NCBI GenBank assembly: GCA_900312665.1
Contig: ONZQ02000003.1
Span: 2,471,968-2,535,967 of the forward strand
Direction: 5' to 3'
DNA: 64,000 bases
From: Cephalotrichum gorgonifer
Taxonomy: Eukaryota; Ascomycota; Sordariomycetes; Microascales; Microascaceae
Position 1 is the stretch's first letter. Every line of letters begins with the position of its first letter. Made by a program: the position numbers and the translations under genes. Under the pieces are notes generated by a model that was not told the DNA's origin, made no database searches, and was given only the letters and a program-made list of their open reading frames with translations. Shown here in pieces: positions 10,740-22,220 of this stretch.

Positions 10740-13679
10740 AGGGGTTGATCCTCATCCTGCGACCTGCGTCTGCGCCCATCTCAGCTGGGCTGCAACTCAG
10801 CCACTTGCTCTCCTACATGCCTCTCTCACGCCACTCTCACGCACCATATACAACAAGGCCTGTCTTACACGACATGTCTCTCTTACACACCATAACCACC
10901 ACCACATACAGCGCGCCTGTCTCACACCTCTCCTACTTTGAGCAACCTACATACACAACATCGGCCTCCTTCATTCAATACCCCCCCTTTTTTTCATTTT
11001 TGGGTTTCGAACCCGCGGCGTTTTTCGGACCTCCGTCACGAACTCACGATGACGACTATATTTTTCATACTTTCTTTTACTCGGAGGTGTTTCATTATAA
11101 ACTGGACTTAATCGTTTGGGCGACCGAACAAATGGGGGGAGGAATAATACCCCGGACTTTTCTTTCCTACATGTTTTATCATATCATACCACTCTTTTTA
11201 CTCTCTTCTTTTTCTTGTATTAGCGGGATTGGGATGGATAGGGGATTGATGGGGTGAGAGGCTGGCATTTCCCACACCCCTGCAGTAATTTCACAGTTGT
11301 ACGAAAGGTTAGGGTACAGGTACGGGACGGAAATAGTGATTAGCAATACGAAAGACGAGATGATCGGAGCACAGCCGCGTTTTCTATGGGGACTCATGCC
11401 TAGTGACTATGTTGTATCTTTTCTTCTTGTCCTTGTTGTTCTCCCTCGTACTCATCCTAGTAATAGCAGTAGTAGTATTACGGGGACTGTTACGGCGGGC
11501 TATTTTAGTCCTTAGTATATGTACGTTGTACGTGCACATCACTTACGATATTCGTTCGAATGTAAGACGACTCGGGCAGGGTAGCTTAATCCGGAACTTC
11601 AGTCTACAAAAGCTACAAGTAACTGGCGTCGGGATCCCGAAACCCCCCGCGGCCGCCCGCCCCGCTGGCATTCTTCAGGCCGAGGTGGCCACGTGCTCAA
11701 CTCTTACAAGCGCGGAATTTTAGGATCCAGACGAAGAACGAAAGCGGGTATTATTTTTTCTTCCCTTTCAGCTGACAGGTTTTGGAGGGGCGGAAGGGGG
11801 GGCGGGGGCAGGCTATGGTAGCCTACTCGTACATACCGACGGGGCTAGTTTCATAAGACAAGTTTGACTCTTCGTATTTGCTCGGGATCCATAGGTGTTA
11901 GCTTCGCGACATCTCGCGTCCGTTCGCCAGAAACCCGACGGGCTGGGCGGCGCTAGGTAAGTAGGGCGAGTCACGAGTCGCGAGTACGCCGTTCGAGAAT
12001 GTTGAGGAGGCTACTTTAGTAAAATGGTATTAATAGACTGGGATAGCCCGGCTTTGCAAGCGTTGATGCGATGATATAATAACTCATCTCGGGCTCACCG
12101 CTCGCGCCGGCTCGTAGTCAACTTCTCATTCTCTCACTCGTTCACTCACACACGCCTGTAAGTACAAGTTTGCGTATTCGTACGGGGCTGAAAGAAGACT
12201 GACACCCCCGTTCTATAATAAGACTAATGTTCTCCAAACCTTGCCTGCTTCCTTTGCCCCGCTGTCATTCCTGCACCCTTGTTCGTTAAACAACGTTCCA
12301 TTACATGTACGTCGTGGCCAGCCCTGGGGGGGGCTGTGTATGTATGTACTTCCCTCGTAAACGAGTGCGAGCCGCGCCTCGTGCGTCGTGTTTTCACGTC
12401 CGTCAGACCGGGAGCGGAAATTTACGAGCATTCTCACTCGTAAACTCGTGCCTGGTAAAATTCCCGGGCCCCACTTGCGGCATGACACTGACAACCCTCC
12501 CAAGGGTACGAGTAGGTAACTACTTAACAAAAGCAGGCTCCAGACAACAAAACGGGGCGGGCGAGGTGTCATCTTGGCGCCAAGGCGCGCGGCGTTGAAC
12601 ACGGCAGGCCAGCCCTATTCTCAATCGGGGGCTGTTCCCCCGTCCATTCCCGGGGACTTAATTTAGATTGCCCTTTTCTTTTTTTTTCTTCATCTGAACT
12701 TGCGGCCTTGGTCCTTGGCCCCGGACCCGCTCCGGAGATGGTATTAAGAAAGACGGAAAAACTTAACTAGCGGGCATTGGAAACTTATCGACGGGATTTT
12801 TTTCGAGGCCGAGGCCGAGGCTGTTTCGAGTTCGATTCTTTGGGCTCTTGGCCTGGGGTTTTTCGGCACTTCTCTTTGATCTCGATCTATTTCCCCCCTT
12901 CGACCTCTCATTTGAATCATTGGATACCAGGACTTCCAAAATAGACTAGAACTTGGTCGATGCCATACCGCATCGAGGCCGGATATCCCAGAAAGCTGGT
13001 TTTCCACGTAGGGCCAAGGAAGGAAAGGAAGGGGGAATCTTTCTTGGGTGGCGATGGTATGACGGCATATATTGTTTCATCGCTTCAACCGGCCTTGGCG
13101 ACCCCCGTTCTGAAAATCCCTGTCGAACAGGGCATCACCCCAGGAAAAAAAAACATGCATCGATAGGCTGTGAGAGGTTTGTTCTTTTTCTTCCCTGGGT
13201 GGAGGAGTGTGGAGGAGTTGGTTGAATGACCTCATGCGTGTGTCACTCTTACAAGGATCTCTCCCCGTCCCGGGTTTCCGTCATGGATTCGCCCGTGGAA
13301 TAATACTGGTACATACTACGGAAACCGACCGGACCCTCCGACACCGTGACCGGCACCATGACCCCGCGCAACAACCTCGCTACGCAACTTGTTCCCTTTG
13401 AAAGAGTGATAATATGAGCGGAGCTACTTCCGCCTGTCCCAAGTCCTAATACTTGGTATTACCGTCCGAAACTCGGCTGCCTGTTACTACCCAATAAACG
13501 AGATAGTAGATCAAGTTCTAATTAGCCTATTGTAGAAAACAGCCCGCCCCGTCACCCAAGCAACCTCAGAGAATCTCGAGGCACTGGAGGGCATGTCCTG
13601 AAGCTTGAAACACACCATTTATATGCCTAACCAACCTATGTCCTCTCTCCGTTCCAGTCTCACGCCTAGGGAATTCGTG
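10740..13679. other. 2.9 kb without a supportable gene
   Basis: It holds the probable 3' flank of the hypothetical gene and the 3' flank of the minus-strand NLR gene. I see no coding structure, RNA gene or long repeat. A short (CGAGGC)n run lies near 12807-12826. Confidence 0.45.
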
Positions 13680-16600
13680 CTATCCGTCAACACCAACTAC
13701 CAATTCGTGCGATTCATCTAGACACGAGGCGCCCATATCATGACATTCCAGACAGAGGTCGAAATCATGACAGAGAAGACAAGAATAGCGTGTCCTAGCA
13801 GCCGACATGGGGCGAGTGCAGACATCGCACCACCACCACGGGGAGTCGTTTGCCATGGGGCTGGGCTCCGCGGCCAAGTCGTCGCCGCAGAGTTGGATAC
13901 CCCTTCTCTCGGCAAATTGTAGCACGGCCTCGGCGACCTCGGCATTCCCACTCCTCTTGGCCCACCAGAGCAGACTCCGACCGAAGCCATCGTAGAAGTC
14001 GGCGCAGGCACCCTCAACGCCAAGAAGGTGAGAGACAACCCCCTCCTGCCCGTTCCTTGTGGCTGCAAAGAGCGGCGTTGATCCGAACCGGTCCTTGTCG
14101 CCCACCGCAACCTTCCAGGACAGCAACGCCTGTACGACTTCCATCTGCCCCTTAGCAGATGCATGGAAGAGCGCCGTGCGTCTAGTGTTGTCCTTGGCTT
14201 CGGCGTTTGCTCCCTTCTCGAGAAGTAGCTTAACCATCCTGTTACCCCCGTTCTCAGAGGCAGTGAGAAGCGCCGTCCATCCAGCATTGTCTGTAGCTTC
14301 AGTATTTACTCCGCCCTCGAGAAGTAGCTTGACCACCTCGAGATGCCCATTCTTGGAGGCTATTAAAAGTGCTGTCCATCCACTTTCATCCTTAGCTTCT
14401 GTATTTACTCCCTCCTCGAGAAGTACCTTCACGACCTCGGTATGCCCGTCCTCAGAGGCAGTGAAAAGTGCCGTCTGTCCAAAATCATCCTTAGCTTCAG
14501 CATTTGCTCCGCCCTTGAGAAGTAGCTTAACCACCTCAGCATTCCCACGATAAGACGCTAGGTATAGTGGTGTCCACCCACCAACAGTTCTGACAGTGAA
14601 GTTGGCTCCCTTGTCAAGAAGCAGCTTAACTACCTCAACATGCCCATGATAGGAGGCTAAGCTCAGTGATGCCCATCCTTCTTTATCTGTAATATTAGGG
14701 TCAGCTCCCTTGTTGAGAAGTAGCTTAACCACTTCGACATGCCCATTCCGAGAGGCTATGTTCAGTGGTATCCACCCATCATCAGTCGTGATAGTGAGGT
14801 CGGATCCCTCCTCAAGCAACATCTTCGCGATTTCCACGCTCCCACTAATGCAGCAGGCGGCTAGCGGGGTTATTCCCGTAGGTGTTCTGTCGTCCACCCT
14901 GTACTTCCGTTCCTTGATAAGGAAACTAACTGTTCCCGCCAAGGAAAGCCACGCTGCGTAAAAGGAAGGACCAGCTGCTGGAGATTCACTTGTTGCTTTC
15001 CCCATCCACTTCCTCTGGTCGCTCAGTTCAAACCATGCTCTCCAGGAATGCCAGTTTTGATTTTCCGTGTCAAATAGCTCGTTTGTGAGCCGAACCATCT
15101 CGGCATCAGTTAGATCGCCTGCGGTCGCGTGTCGATGCCACGATGACGCTGCGTAGTCTCGGAATGACCTCGGAATCTGACCTTTGTCCTCATGGGGACC
15201 CTCTGTCCAGACGCTCTTCATATTTACATAGCGGAGACACATCCTGGCGAGTTCGGTGTTATGAGCCGCTTCGCTCGAGGATCTTAGTCGTTCGTTCGCA
15301 GATAGGAGGCTTCCTCTGTCCGACATCCTGTGGAGGAAATACTGCTTGACGGAGAAATGGGTGAGATGCACTGTCTTCAACCCAGCGCTGCACTCTGACG
15401 CCACACTCCGAACCTCCATAAGTGATCCGCAGACGCCAAGTATCTCGCTATCGATGTAGTCTTGATCGACGGAGTCTGGCATCTCGTCCACCGGCAGGTC
15501 GTCGTAGTCAATGTCAATGAGCAGCGCCTCGGTGATCTCATAAACCGTCAGCGGCCGTACGGAAAATGCCACCCAGCGCAGCAGCGAGAAGGCTCGCGCT
15601 TTTTCCTCTTCAGGGAGGCCCAGTATCCTCTCCCAGTTCCGGTCATAGAGAGGTCCAAGTTCCGCCGGAGTCTTATCAATGGCAGCCTCAAGCTGTTTCT
15701 TGTTCTTCCCGCTTCGGAGTGAAGGCTCCTGCAGCTTCACCCACAGGAACTGACCGTTGCACCGGCCAGCCAGCTTCCGAGAGATCTCATCCTTCACCGA
15801 CTCATCTTTGTTGGACAGTTTCCTGTCGACGATGCTCCTAGAATATACTTCCGTATCGCGTTTGACGTCCTCTAGAGTGACCTTGCATTCCAAAACCGTG
15901 ACGGCTGCGTGTTGGGTCATGCCGTGCCGGATATCGGGTTCATCGCGGCTAGTCACCAAGATCCGGGTGGTTGTACCGGCAACAGCTAGCTGGATCGTCT
16001 TGAGAAATGTTAACACGGAACTAGTGTCGTCAACGCTCCAGTCTTGTACCACCCCGGTGCATTCATCCAGCCCATCCATGACAAACGTACAGCAAGGAAC
16101 GGCATGTACGACTTCTTGGAAGATCCTGACAACCTCAGCCCGCGTGGACGCCTTGCCATATTGGGCTCCCCATTGAGTTCCCCATCCCTCGAGAATCAGC
16201 TCGAACACAGCTGGGCGAGACATCAGTTGGGAGAGCCATGATCTTATCGCCACGTAAGGATCCCTACGGCTCTCGAAGTCGGACGAAAAGAAGAAATGTG
16301 CGAGATGGAGGTCGGGCGAGGAGGAGAGGTGCTCAATCACCCTTGCAGAGAGGACGGTTTTTCCAAAACCAGCCGGCCCGTTGATCCACAGAAGCTTAGC
16401 CGATCCATCCGGGAAGTCGAAAGAGGCCCAGTCGAGGAACAAGGGCCTCCTCAAGATCCAGTCGCAGGTGCCATCTAGTCTCTTTTGAATGGCGTTTTCG
16501 TACAGTTCGTTGGTAAGATCACGTCCCAGGAGCCACGTGTGCAGGTCTTTCCTCTTCTCGGCTACCCCAGTCAGTTAGTAGGGCCCGAGAAGTACGTGGA

Positions 16601-17222
16601 ACGGGAGGGAGAATCTACCATGGAGCTCTCCGTCGATCCTGTCTAGAATCCGTCGAAATTCAACAGTCCAAAGCTCTCTGCCGGCGAAAGCATCTGGAGG
16701 TTTCGCGGCATGCGCCCAAGTACCATTCGCGCCATCGGGAGGTACCAAGTTGTGAAGATCCTGCACCAGAAGTCCAAACGTATGGACCTGCGCTGTGCAT
16801 TTCGCCTTATCCCTTATTGCCCACTTCACCCTCTGCCTCTTTGATTCGGATGGCGTGCCCGGATGAGGCTGGACGCTGCGGGGCAGGCCTCGCGAGGTAG
16901 ATATATCGGCCGCGGATGGAGCCGCGTCGTCCTCACCGTTGCAGGTGTTTTCGATGATCGATAAATGTTCACGAATCCTCGATTCTACTCGTGGATCATC
17001 AAGGGCCTCGTGATGGTCGGGTAACAGCACCCCTTTGTCGAATCCGACGGCCTCTCCCCATCTCTTCAGGCGCAACTTTTCGGCTTCGAAATGATTTCCC
17101 AGAAAACGTGACTCGTCCCCAAAATTCTTCCAGGATTCGAATCGCTCCGCGGCGTCCAAGCAGGAGCTAAATAGGCCGGCGAGTCCTAAGATTCCGACAG
17201 CGAGCCCCACGGGTTCCACCAT
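13680..17222 (-). CDS. HeLo-NACHT-ankyrin-ZZ receptor (NLR-like)
   Basis: STAND-class receptor of the fungal NLR type; HeLo effectors in this class mediate membrane-directed programmed cell death in incompatibility. Exon 1 (17222 to about 16619) encodes an N-terminal HeLo domain, residues 1 to about 200, with the typical GLAGLFSSCLDAAERFESW start and EKLRLKRWGEAVG block. An intron near 16547-16618 contains a perfect TACTAAC branch site. The 72-nt intron closes the frame and gives about 1156 aa; a 41-nt alternative also does. NACHT follows: TWLLGRD lead-in, Walker A GPAGFGKT at about 258-265, Walker B FVMDGLDEC. About ten 33-residue ankyrin repeats span about 755-1088. A ZZ zinc finger (CDVC ... 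YSCLLCHDFDLCLEC ... H) closes the C-terminus. No frameshift or stop is seen. The ligand and biological role cannot be read from sequence. Confidence 0.9.
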
Positions 17223-18163
17223 GTCTGCTGGTAGCGCACGCCAGCACGACGTGTCCTGGGGTTTGATGAAGGAGGACTAGAGGAAAACGCGGGAGCGGGA
17301 GAGCCTGCCTGGGGGGCATGGTTTAAGTGGGAATTGGCTGAACAGCCAGCGTTACGCCCAAGGCAGACACACGTTCTCAGCACTGCCGCGATATGCATGA
17401 CCGATCAACCCCGCACCTGTGTTGTGCAGTTGGACTGAGTACTCTTCGATTGCTCAGAGCAGGGCTGCATCCTCTCCACGCTTCATCCAATGTCGATGGG
17501 CAGGTAGCCTTCTGCATTATTGGCGCTTGGCACTCGGCGTTTGGTGTGGAATGTGGGGATTAGGGTGGCTCATCTCCGTCCTCGAGGTAATTGATTCTTG
17601 TAGCTCGTATATCCTTTTTTTTTTTCATGAATAACTCTTATACTCATCAAATATGTGATTGTGCCTGGTCTGCCTGGTTGGGCTGACGTCTGTTGCACGG
17701 GGTCTTCCCTGCCGAGAGGTGACAAGCGCCTGCCGCCCGCACCACTCGTGGTGTATGTCATCTTTCAACCTACAACCTTTTATCTTCCATCCTTCCTCCT
17801 TTATATTGCATAGCAACGTGCCCGACCGAGGGTTGCTGGTTTTTCCGCCCCAACTCGGAACTCGGGTCCGAGATTCGCATCTTAATTTCTGATCGGCGTG
17901 TAAGTCTAGCAGCCGCGAACTCCGAAGCATATGCATCCTTATCGGCAGAGAGAGCTCCCCAGCTCCCAGACAGGAGTCTTAGAAGACAGGACTTTGATGA
18001 CGGTATGCACAGCGAAGTCCAGTCCCAGGATACCAACTATCTCTCTCTCTTCTCAAGCCCCCGACTCCTTCGTCTCCCCCCTTTGCTCCTGGCTAGCCTC
18101 CCTACTCCCCGCCCCCGCAGAACCAACTCAGCCGGAATAGCGCCTCCTCTCTAACATCAAATA
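17223..18163. other. NLR upstream region, no gene seen
   Basis: About 0.9 kb between the NLR start and the tRNA-Ala-like gene. It probably carries the NLR promoter. A poly(T) run lies near 17613-17622. No coding structure is supported. Confidence 0.45.
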
Positions 18164-18253
18164 GGGCGCATGGTTTAGTGGTATAATTCCTCTTTAGCAC
18201 ATAATAAGGCTCTAAAATAGAGGCGGTCCCTGGTTCGATTCCTGGTGTGTCCA
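18164..18253 (+). tRNA. tRNA-Ala(AGC)-like gene with an 18-nt intron
   Basis: The acceptor arm GGGCGCA pairs with TGTGTCC through G3-U70, the classical alanine identity element. The D arm is the GTTTAGTGGTA type. The anticodon stem CCTCT / AGAGG encloses TT-AGC-A and an apparent intron at 18200-18217, one base 3' of the anticodon, the canonical place. The T arm is CCTGG-TTCGATT-CCTGG, which leaves one T-T mismatch in the middle of the stem. A T5 Pol III terminator follows at once. The mismatch and several G-U pairs mean it could be a degenerate copy. The anticodon call depends on the intron boundary. Confidence 0.62.
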
Positions 18254-18825
18254 CTTTTTGACATTTTTGACCATTTTGATATCACCTTTTTTGTTTCTTC
18301 TGGTCGAAGGTTTTGTTTCTCTCAGTTTGGGGGGCGGGCGAGGGGCCTCATGCAAGGCGACGGTTTGAAGGGGAGCCCATAGAGCTTGTAGCATGAGAGT
18401 TGAGCCGCATACTTGTACGTAGAAAAAGGGGGGAGAAGGGAGGAAGCTGGGAGCCAAGTCTAGGCTTCCCTCGCCCTCAAATACGAGTATCATCTCCGCA
18501 GAAGCTCTCCTTTGGTATACGAGATAGCCGTCGGCTCCGTCCTCAAGCACACATCGCCTTCCGCGCAAAGATGTCGTGACGAGTAAAATGGGGCATTCTC
18601 CGCCGTTGCTGAAGGACGAACAGCCAATCGGCTATCCGATTGCCCCACTGATACTGTCGTGCTCCAGGGACCGCGCCCGAGAATTTCTTCTACACCCCAC
18701 CATTACATCTACCATCCTCTTCCTACCCCTCCACGGAACTCACACTCACACTCGCACATACACACCTCCCCGAGCAGACATCAGGAACAAACCACCACCC
18801 CGGAACAACCAAGAACAACCCAACA
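18254..18825. other. SDR upstream region
   Basis: No gene recognised. The last 150 bases are CA- and CT-rich, like a fungal core promoter and 5' leader, and lead into the start context CCCAACAATG. Confidence 0.45.
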
Positions 18826-19799
18826 ATGTCAAAGGTCGTTATTGTCACAGGTGCCAGCCGGGGCATCGGCCTTGCCATCGCCACGTCCCTCCTGAAGTCG
18901 TCCCACCGCGTCGTGCTCACGGCCCGGTCCGAGGATGACCTTGCGAAGGTGAAGGCATCGTATCCCGGGCTGGTAGAGTACGTTGCGGGAGACCTTACGG
19001 AACCCGAGGTAAGCTAGACTGGACGGGGGACACGAGCGGGACACCAAGAGATTTTGTTGAGATACAGATTGAGAAATTTGTTTTTTTATCAAGTTAAGCT
19101 AATATGTCAGGGTAGGTGGCTAAGAAGGTAACCGATCTCGCCGTCAAGGCATTTGGCCAACTGGACGGAGTGGTGGTGAACCACGGAGTTCTCGAACCCA
19201 TCACGCGCATAGCAAACACCAACATAGAGGACTGGAAGAGACACTACGACGTCAATGTCTTCAGCGGACTAGGCCTGGTGAGAAGGATCCCTTGCCCCTC
19301 CCAGACACACTGCCAACCCTAACCGTGCCTTTCCCTGAAGCTCAAGGAGGCCATTCCGGCACTACGCAAGTCCAAGGGCTGTGTCGTCTGGGTCTCCTCC
19401 GGCGCCGCCACGGGCTTCTATACAGCCTGGGGCGCCTACGGGAGCTCCAAGGCCGCAGCCCACTCCATCACGGGCCACCTCGCGGCCGAGGAGCCTGACA
19501 TTACCAGCATCTCCATCAGCCCCGGGCGGATAGACACCGACATGCAGCGCCTTATCCGCGAGAGTGCGGACGAGATGAACCCTGACCAACGCCGGACCTT
19601 CACGGAGGCTTTCGAGAAGGGAGAAATTCTGAAGCCTGAGACCATCGCGGACGCGTATGCGCGATTCGTGGTGGGCCCGGACCGGAGCCTAACCGGGAAG
19701 TTCCTCAGGTACGATCGACCAATTCCACGTGTCGACACTAGTGCGCAAGCTAACGGGAGCAGGATAACCGCGCCGGAGCTGGCATCGTTCAGGGACTAG
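18826..19799 (+). CDS. short-chain dehydrogenase/reductase, Irc24-like
   Basis: NAD(P)-dependent oxidoreductase of the classical SDR family, closest in my reading to yeast Irc24 / YIR036C (benzil-reductase type). Four exons, 18826-19008, 19116-19277, 19341-19708 and 19763-19799, give 249 aa with all phases consistent. The cofactor motif TGASRGIG is at residues 8-15, the VVNHG block replaces the usual NNAG, and the catalytic Tyr/Lys lie in YGSSKAA with the upstream WVSSGA serine. The tail GKFLR-ITAPELASF matches the subfamily and requires removal of the last 54-nt intron, which is itself in frame and stop-free, so intron retention would insert 18 residues. No targeting signal is visible; a cytosolic location is expected. 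The in vivo substrate is unknown. Confidence 0.92.
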
Positions 19800-20038
19800 C
19801 AACGCCAATGGCAATATCTGTACTTTTGAAGTTGTTAGCGGAGGTCCGTAAACTTGACTTCGAAACAGCGAGGTAGAATTGATGGGTTAGATCAGACGAA
19901 AGATGAAAAGACTCGATTTGAATATCCACAGTGGGGTTCAGAATTAGCATGGAAAATCTGGGCTCATCACAAACCCTGTTTTAAAAAAAAAACAATAACA
20001 AAAAAAAAGAATTCAAATATGCCTACCTTTGGGTTAAA

Positions 20039-20113
20039 GCATTGAGGGCAGGCCGGCGCTAGAAAAAGTCTTGAATGAAAGATCTCATTCTGGCGATAGC
20101 CTGCCCTCAATGC
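20039..20113. repeat. nested inverted repeat (15-bp arms)
   Basis: Arm GCATTGAGGGCAGGC (20039-20053) is exactly reverse-complemented at 20099-20113. Between them lies a second short inverted repeat, GAATGA / TCATTC, centred on AGATCT near 20082. The 75-bp unit could fold into a long hairpin with an inner stem, or be the remnant of a small inverted-repeat element. No flanking target duplication was identified. Confidence 0.9.
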
Positions 20114-20445
20114 GTTGTCGTGCCAAAATTTCAGTTCGTAGGTACACTTGTACTCGGATGGTGTTTTTCGGCACCACGACGAAGAGTGGAAGATTTATCG
20201 CACATGTAGAGTAGCGAGCTCTGTCTAGTCACTGCTAAGCTGGTTAGCGAAGATTCAAAGCAAGGAGTTCTCGAAAACCAAGTCAAGAAGGTAACTCAGA
20301 TACGTCCGTTTGGCATAGGACAGGTCAGTCACCATAGAAGCCTCTCGCCTCGTAAGTCTGGGGCGACAACATATATCATCATAGTAGGGGGAGGGAAACG
20401 CAGTACAAGATGATGGAAGTAGGCATACCACTAGCGCCAGGGCGA

Positions 20446-20467
20446 CGGCTTCTATTCATAGAAGCCG
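20446..20467. repeat. 10-bp-arm perfect hairpin
   Basis: CGGCTTCTAT and ATAGAAGCCG are separated by TC. It lies about 330 bp from the nested inverted repeat in the same spacer. Confidence 0.92.
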
Positions 20468-20861
20468 CCGCGTCAAAGCCCAGCCCTCACACAAAGGGTG
20501 AAGGCCGAGCCGTGCCTAACGAGGTTTCATTCCCAAAGTATAGGACTGGGTCCTAGACGGTGAAACAAAGGCAGATGAAATCATTGCAAAGGAGCTGGTC
20601 GGCAGATCGTTGCCGCAGTCCGACGCATGTCCCTGGGTCCAGGCGATGGAAAAGGCAGTTCTGGAGGTTGGAATGAAAGGAAGAAAGCCTCTCCATGGAC
20701 GTGAAAAAAAATCTCTTTTAATCCCCACCAAAAATTTATGGGATGGTCCGTGCGCTGGGCTTTGGGAACGTATCACCACCCGGTGGCAGGTGTTCCAGCC
20801 GGCGATGCTAAGACAATCACTCCCGTCTGCCTGAGCTGCAGGGACCCGTGTCGCCCCTCCT

Positions 20862-20880
20862 TCGAGGTTAAAAACCTCGA
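20862..20880. repeat. 8-bp-arm palindrome TCGAGGTT / AACCTCGA
   Basis: Perfect arms with an AAA centre. It is the third inverted repeat in the spacer between the SDR and NC2-beta genes. Confidence 0.9.
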
Positions 20881-21385
20881 GGTCCCTCCGCGCACAAGCT
20901 CCCCGGGTCTGAGCTCGCCCCCCCTCTCGAGAAACCGCTTTTTCCAAGCTTGATACCTACCGCACCGCTGCCCGAACCGGATTTCGCGCCCACCGACTTT
21001 TTTTTTTCTGCCTCGTCAGAATTACGACCTGGTAACGACAATCGCGATAATTTCTTCTTGAGGAAATAAGACCGAACCCTATCACATAATAGTACTTGAT
21101 CTTTTTTTTCACTACATCTATAACCACCTTACTTTTTTTCCCCTCGTTCAAACTTCGACAAGGGAATACTTCTCTACCTTGTTTTCATCACCGACCGCCT
21201 ATCGCCGCCTCTGTAATCGATCGGACCTATCCTTGCGCGTGTGGAGATCAAAGGCCCCACCACAACGACCGCGTCCAATAGCATCTTAGCACCCACCTAT
21301 CCACTCCGCTCCGTCCCACATCCACCCTGTCTTCACACGAAGCCGAAAACAGTTGCAAGATACATCACATCTATTGTATTCCATC

Positions 21386-22220
21386 ATGTCTGATCACGAG
21401 CTCGGGGGTAAGTGCTGCTTATTTATTTATTTATTTCTCCTCATCCTCATTCCCCTTTGTGGTGTAACCACTGCTATATTCCCCTGGCAGCTGCCTCGCG
21501 TCCTTTTCCTCTCCGGAAACAAGCTTGGTGATCCACGTGGCTTGGCGCTTGGATCCCTTGACTTATATGGTTCACCCATCGACCTCACCTGCGGCCAACA
21601 TATCATCTTCACTTTTTTTTTTGGCCATTTGAGCCTCTCTCCCTCCCACATGCAGTCATTCTTCCCTTTTCGTTTCTTTTTCTGGTCGCAGGAACTTTAG
21701 TCCACACCTATTCTCCATTCTCCCACTCAAGCAGAAAGCTAACATAAGAGTCATAGGCGCTGATGACCTCAGTCTCCCAAAGGGTATGCAACCCCCCAAC
21801 CCCCAACCCCTAACCCCGCCCGACTAGGTAACCATCTAACAAAACCCCGCAGCGACGGTCCAGAAGATAGTATCCGAGATCCTGCCCCCCTCGGGCGGGT
21901 GCATCTTCGCCAAGGAGGCGCGCGACCTCCTCATAGAGTGCTGCGTGGAGTTCATCACCCTCATCTCCTCCGAGGCCAACGAGATCTCGGAGAAGGAGGC
22001 CAAGAAGACCATCGCGTGCGACCACATCACCAAGGCGCTGGAGCAGCTGGGCTTCTCCGACTACGTGCCCGCCGTGATGGACGCGGCGCAGGAGCACAAG
22101 GACACGCAGAAGGGCCGCGAGAAGAGGGGCGACAAGTTCGCGCAGAGCGGCATGTCGCTCGAGGAGCTGGAGAGGTTACAGGCGGAGCAGTTCGCCCAGG
22201 CCGCGGCGCGACACACCTGA
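21386..22220 (+). CDS. ncb2: negative cofactor 2 beta (Dr1/Ncb2)
   Basis: Histone-fold subunit of the NC2 complex, which binds TBP on promoter DNA with NC2-alpha (Bur6/Drap1) and represses or redistributes RNA polymerase II initiation in the nucleus. Three exons, 21386-21407, 21757-21783 and 21853-22220, give 138 aa. Exon 2 is only 27 nt but is needed to supply the conserved ADDLSLPK segment; phases close exactly on both sides. Intron 1 is 349 nt, unusually long here, with a CTAAC branch site near 21739. The histone fold covers about residues 10-95 (KEARDLLIECCVEFI, ISEKEAKKTI). The C-terminal helix with EELERLQAEQFAQA matches the Dr1 TBP-binding tail. The family assignment is strong from the near-invariant core. 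Confidence 0.95.

Larger units (their letters stand above)
19800..21385. other. 1.6-kb spacer rich in inverted repeats
   Basis: No coding frame is supported. The spacer contains A-rich tracts near 19982-20010, a nested inverted repeat (20039-20113) and two further perfect palindromes (20446-20467, 20862-20880). The final 300 bases are pyrimidine-rich and probably serve as the NC2-beta promoter. Confidence 0.5.
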
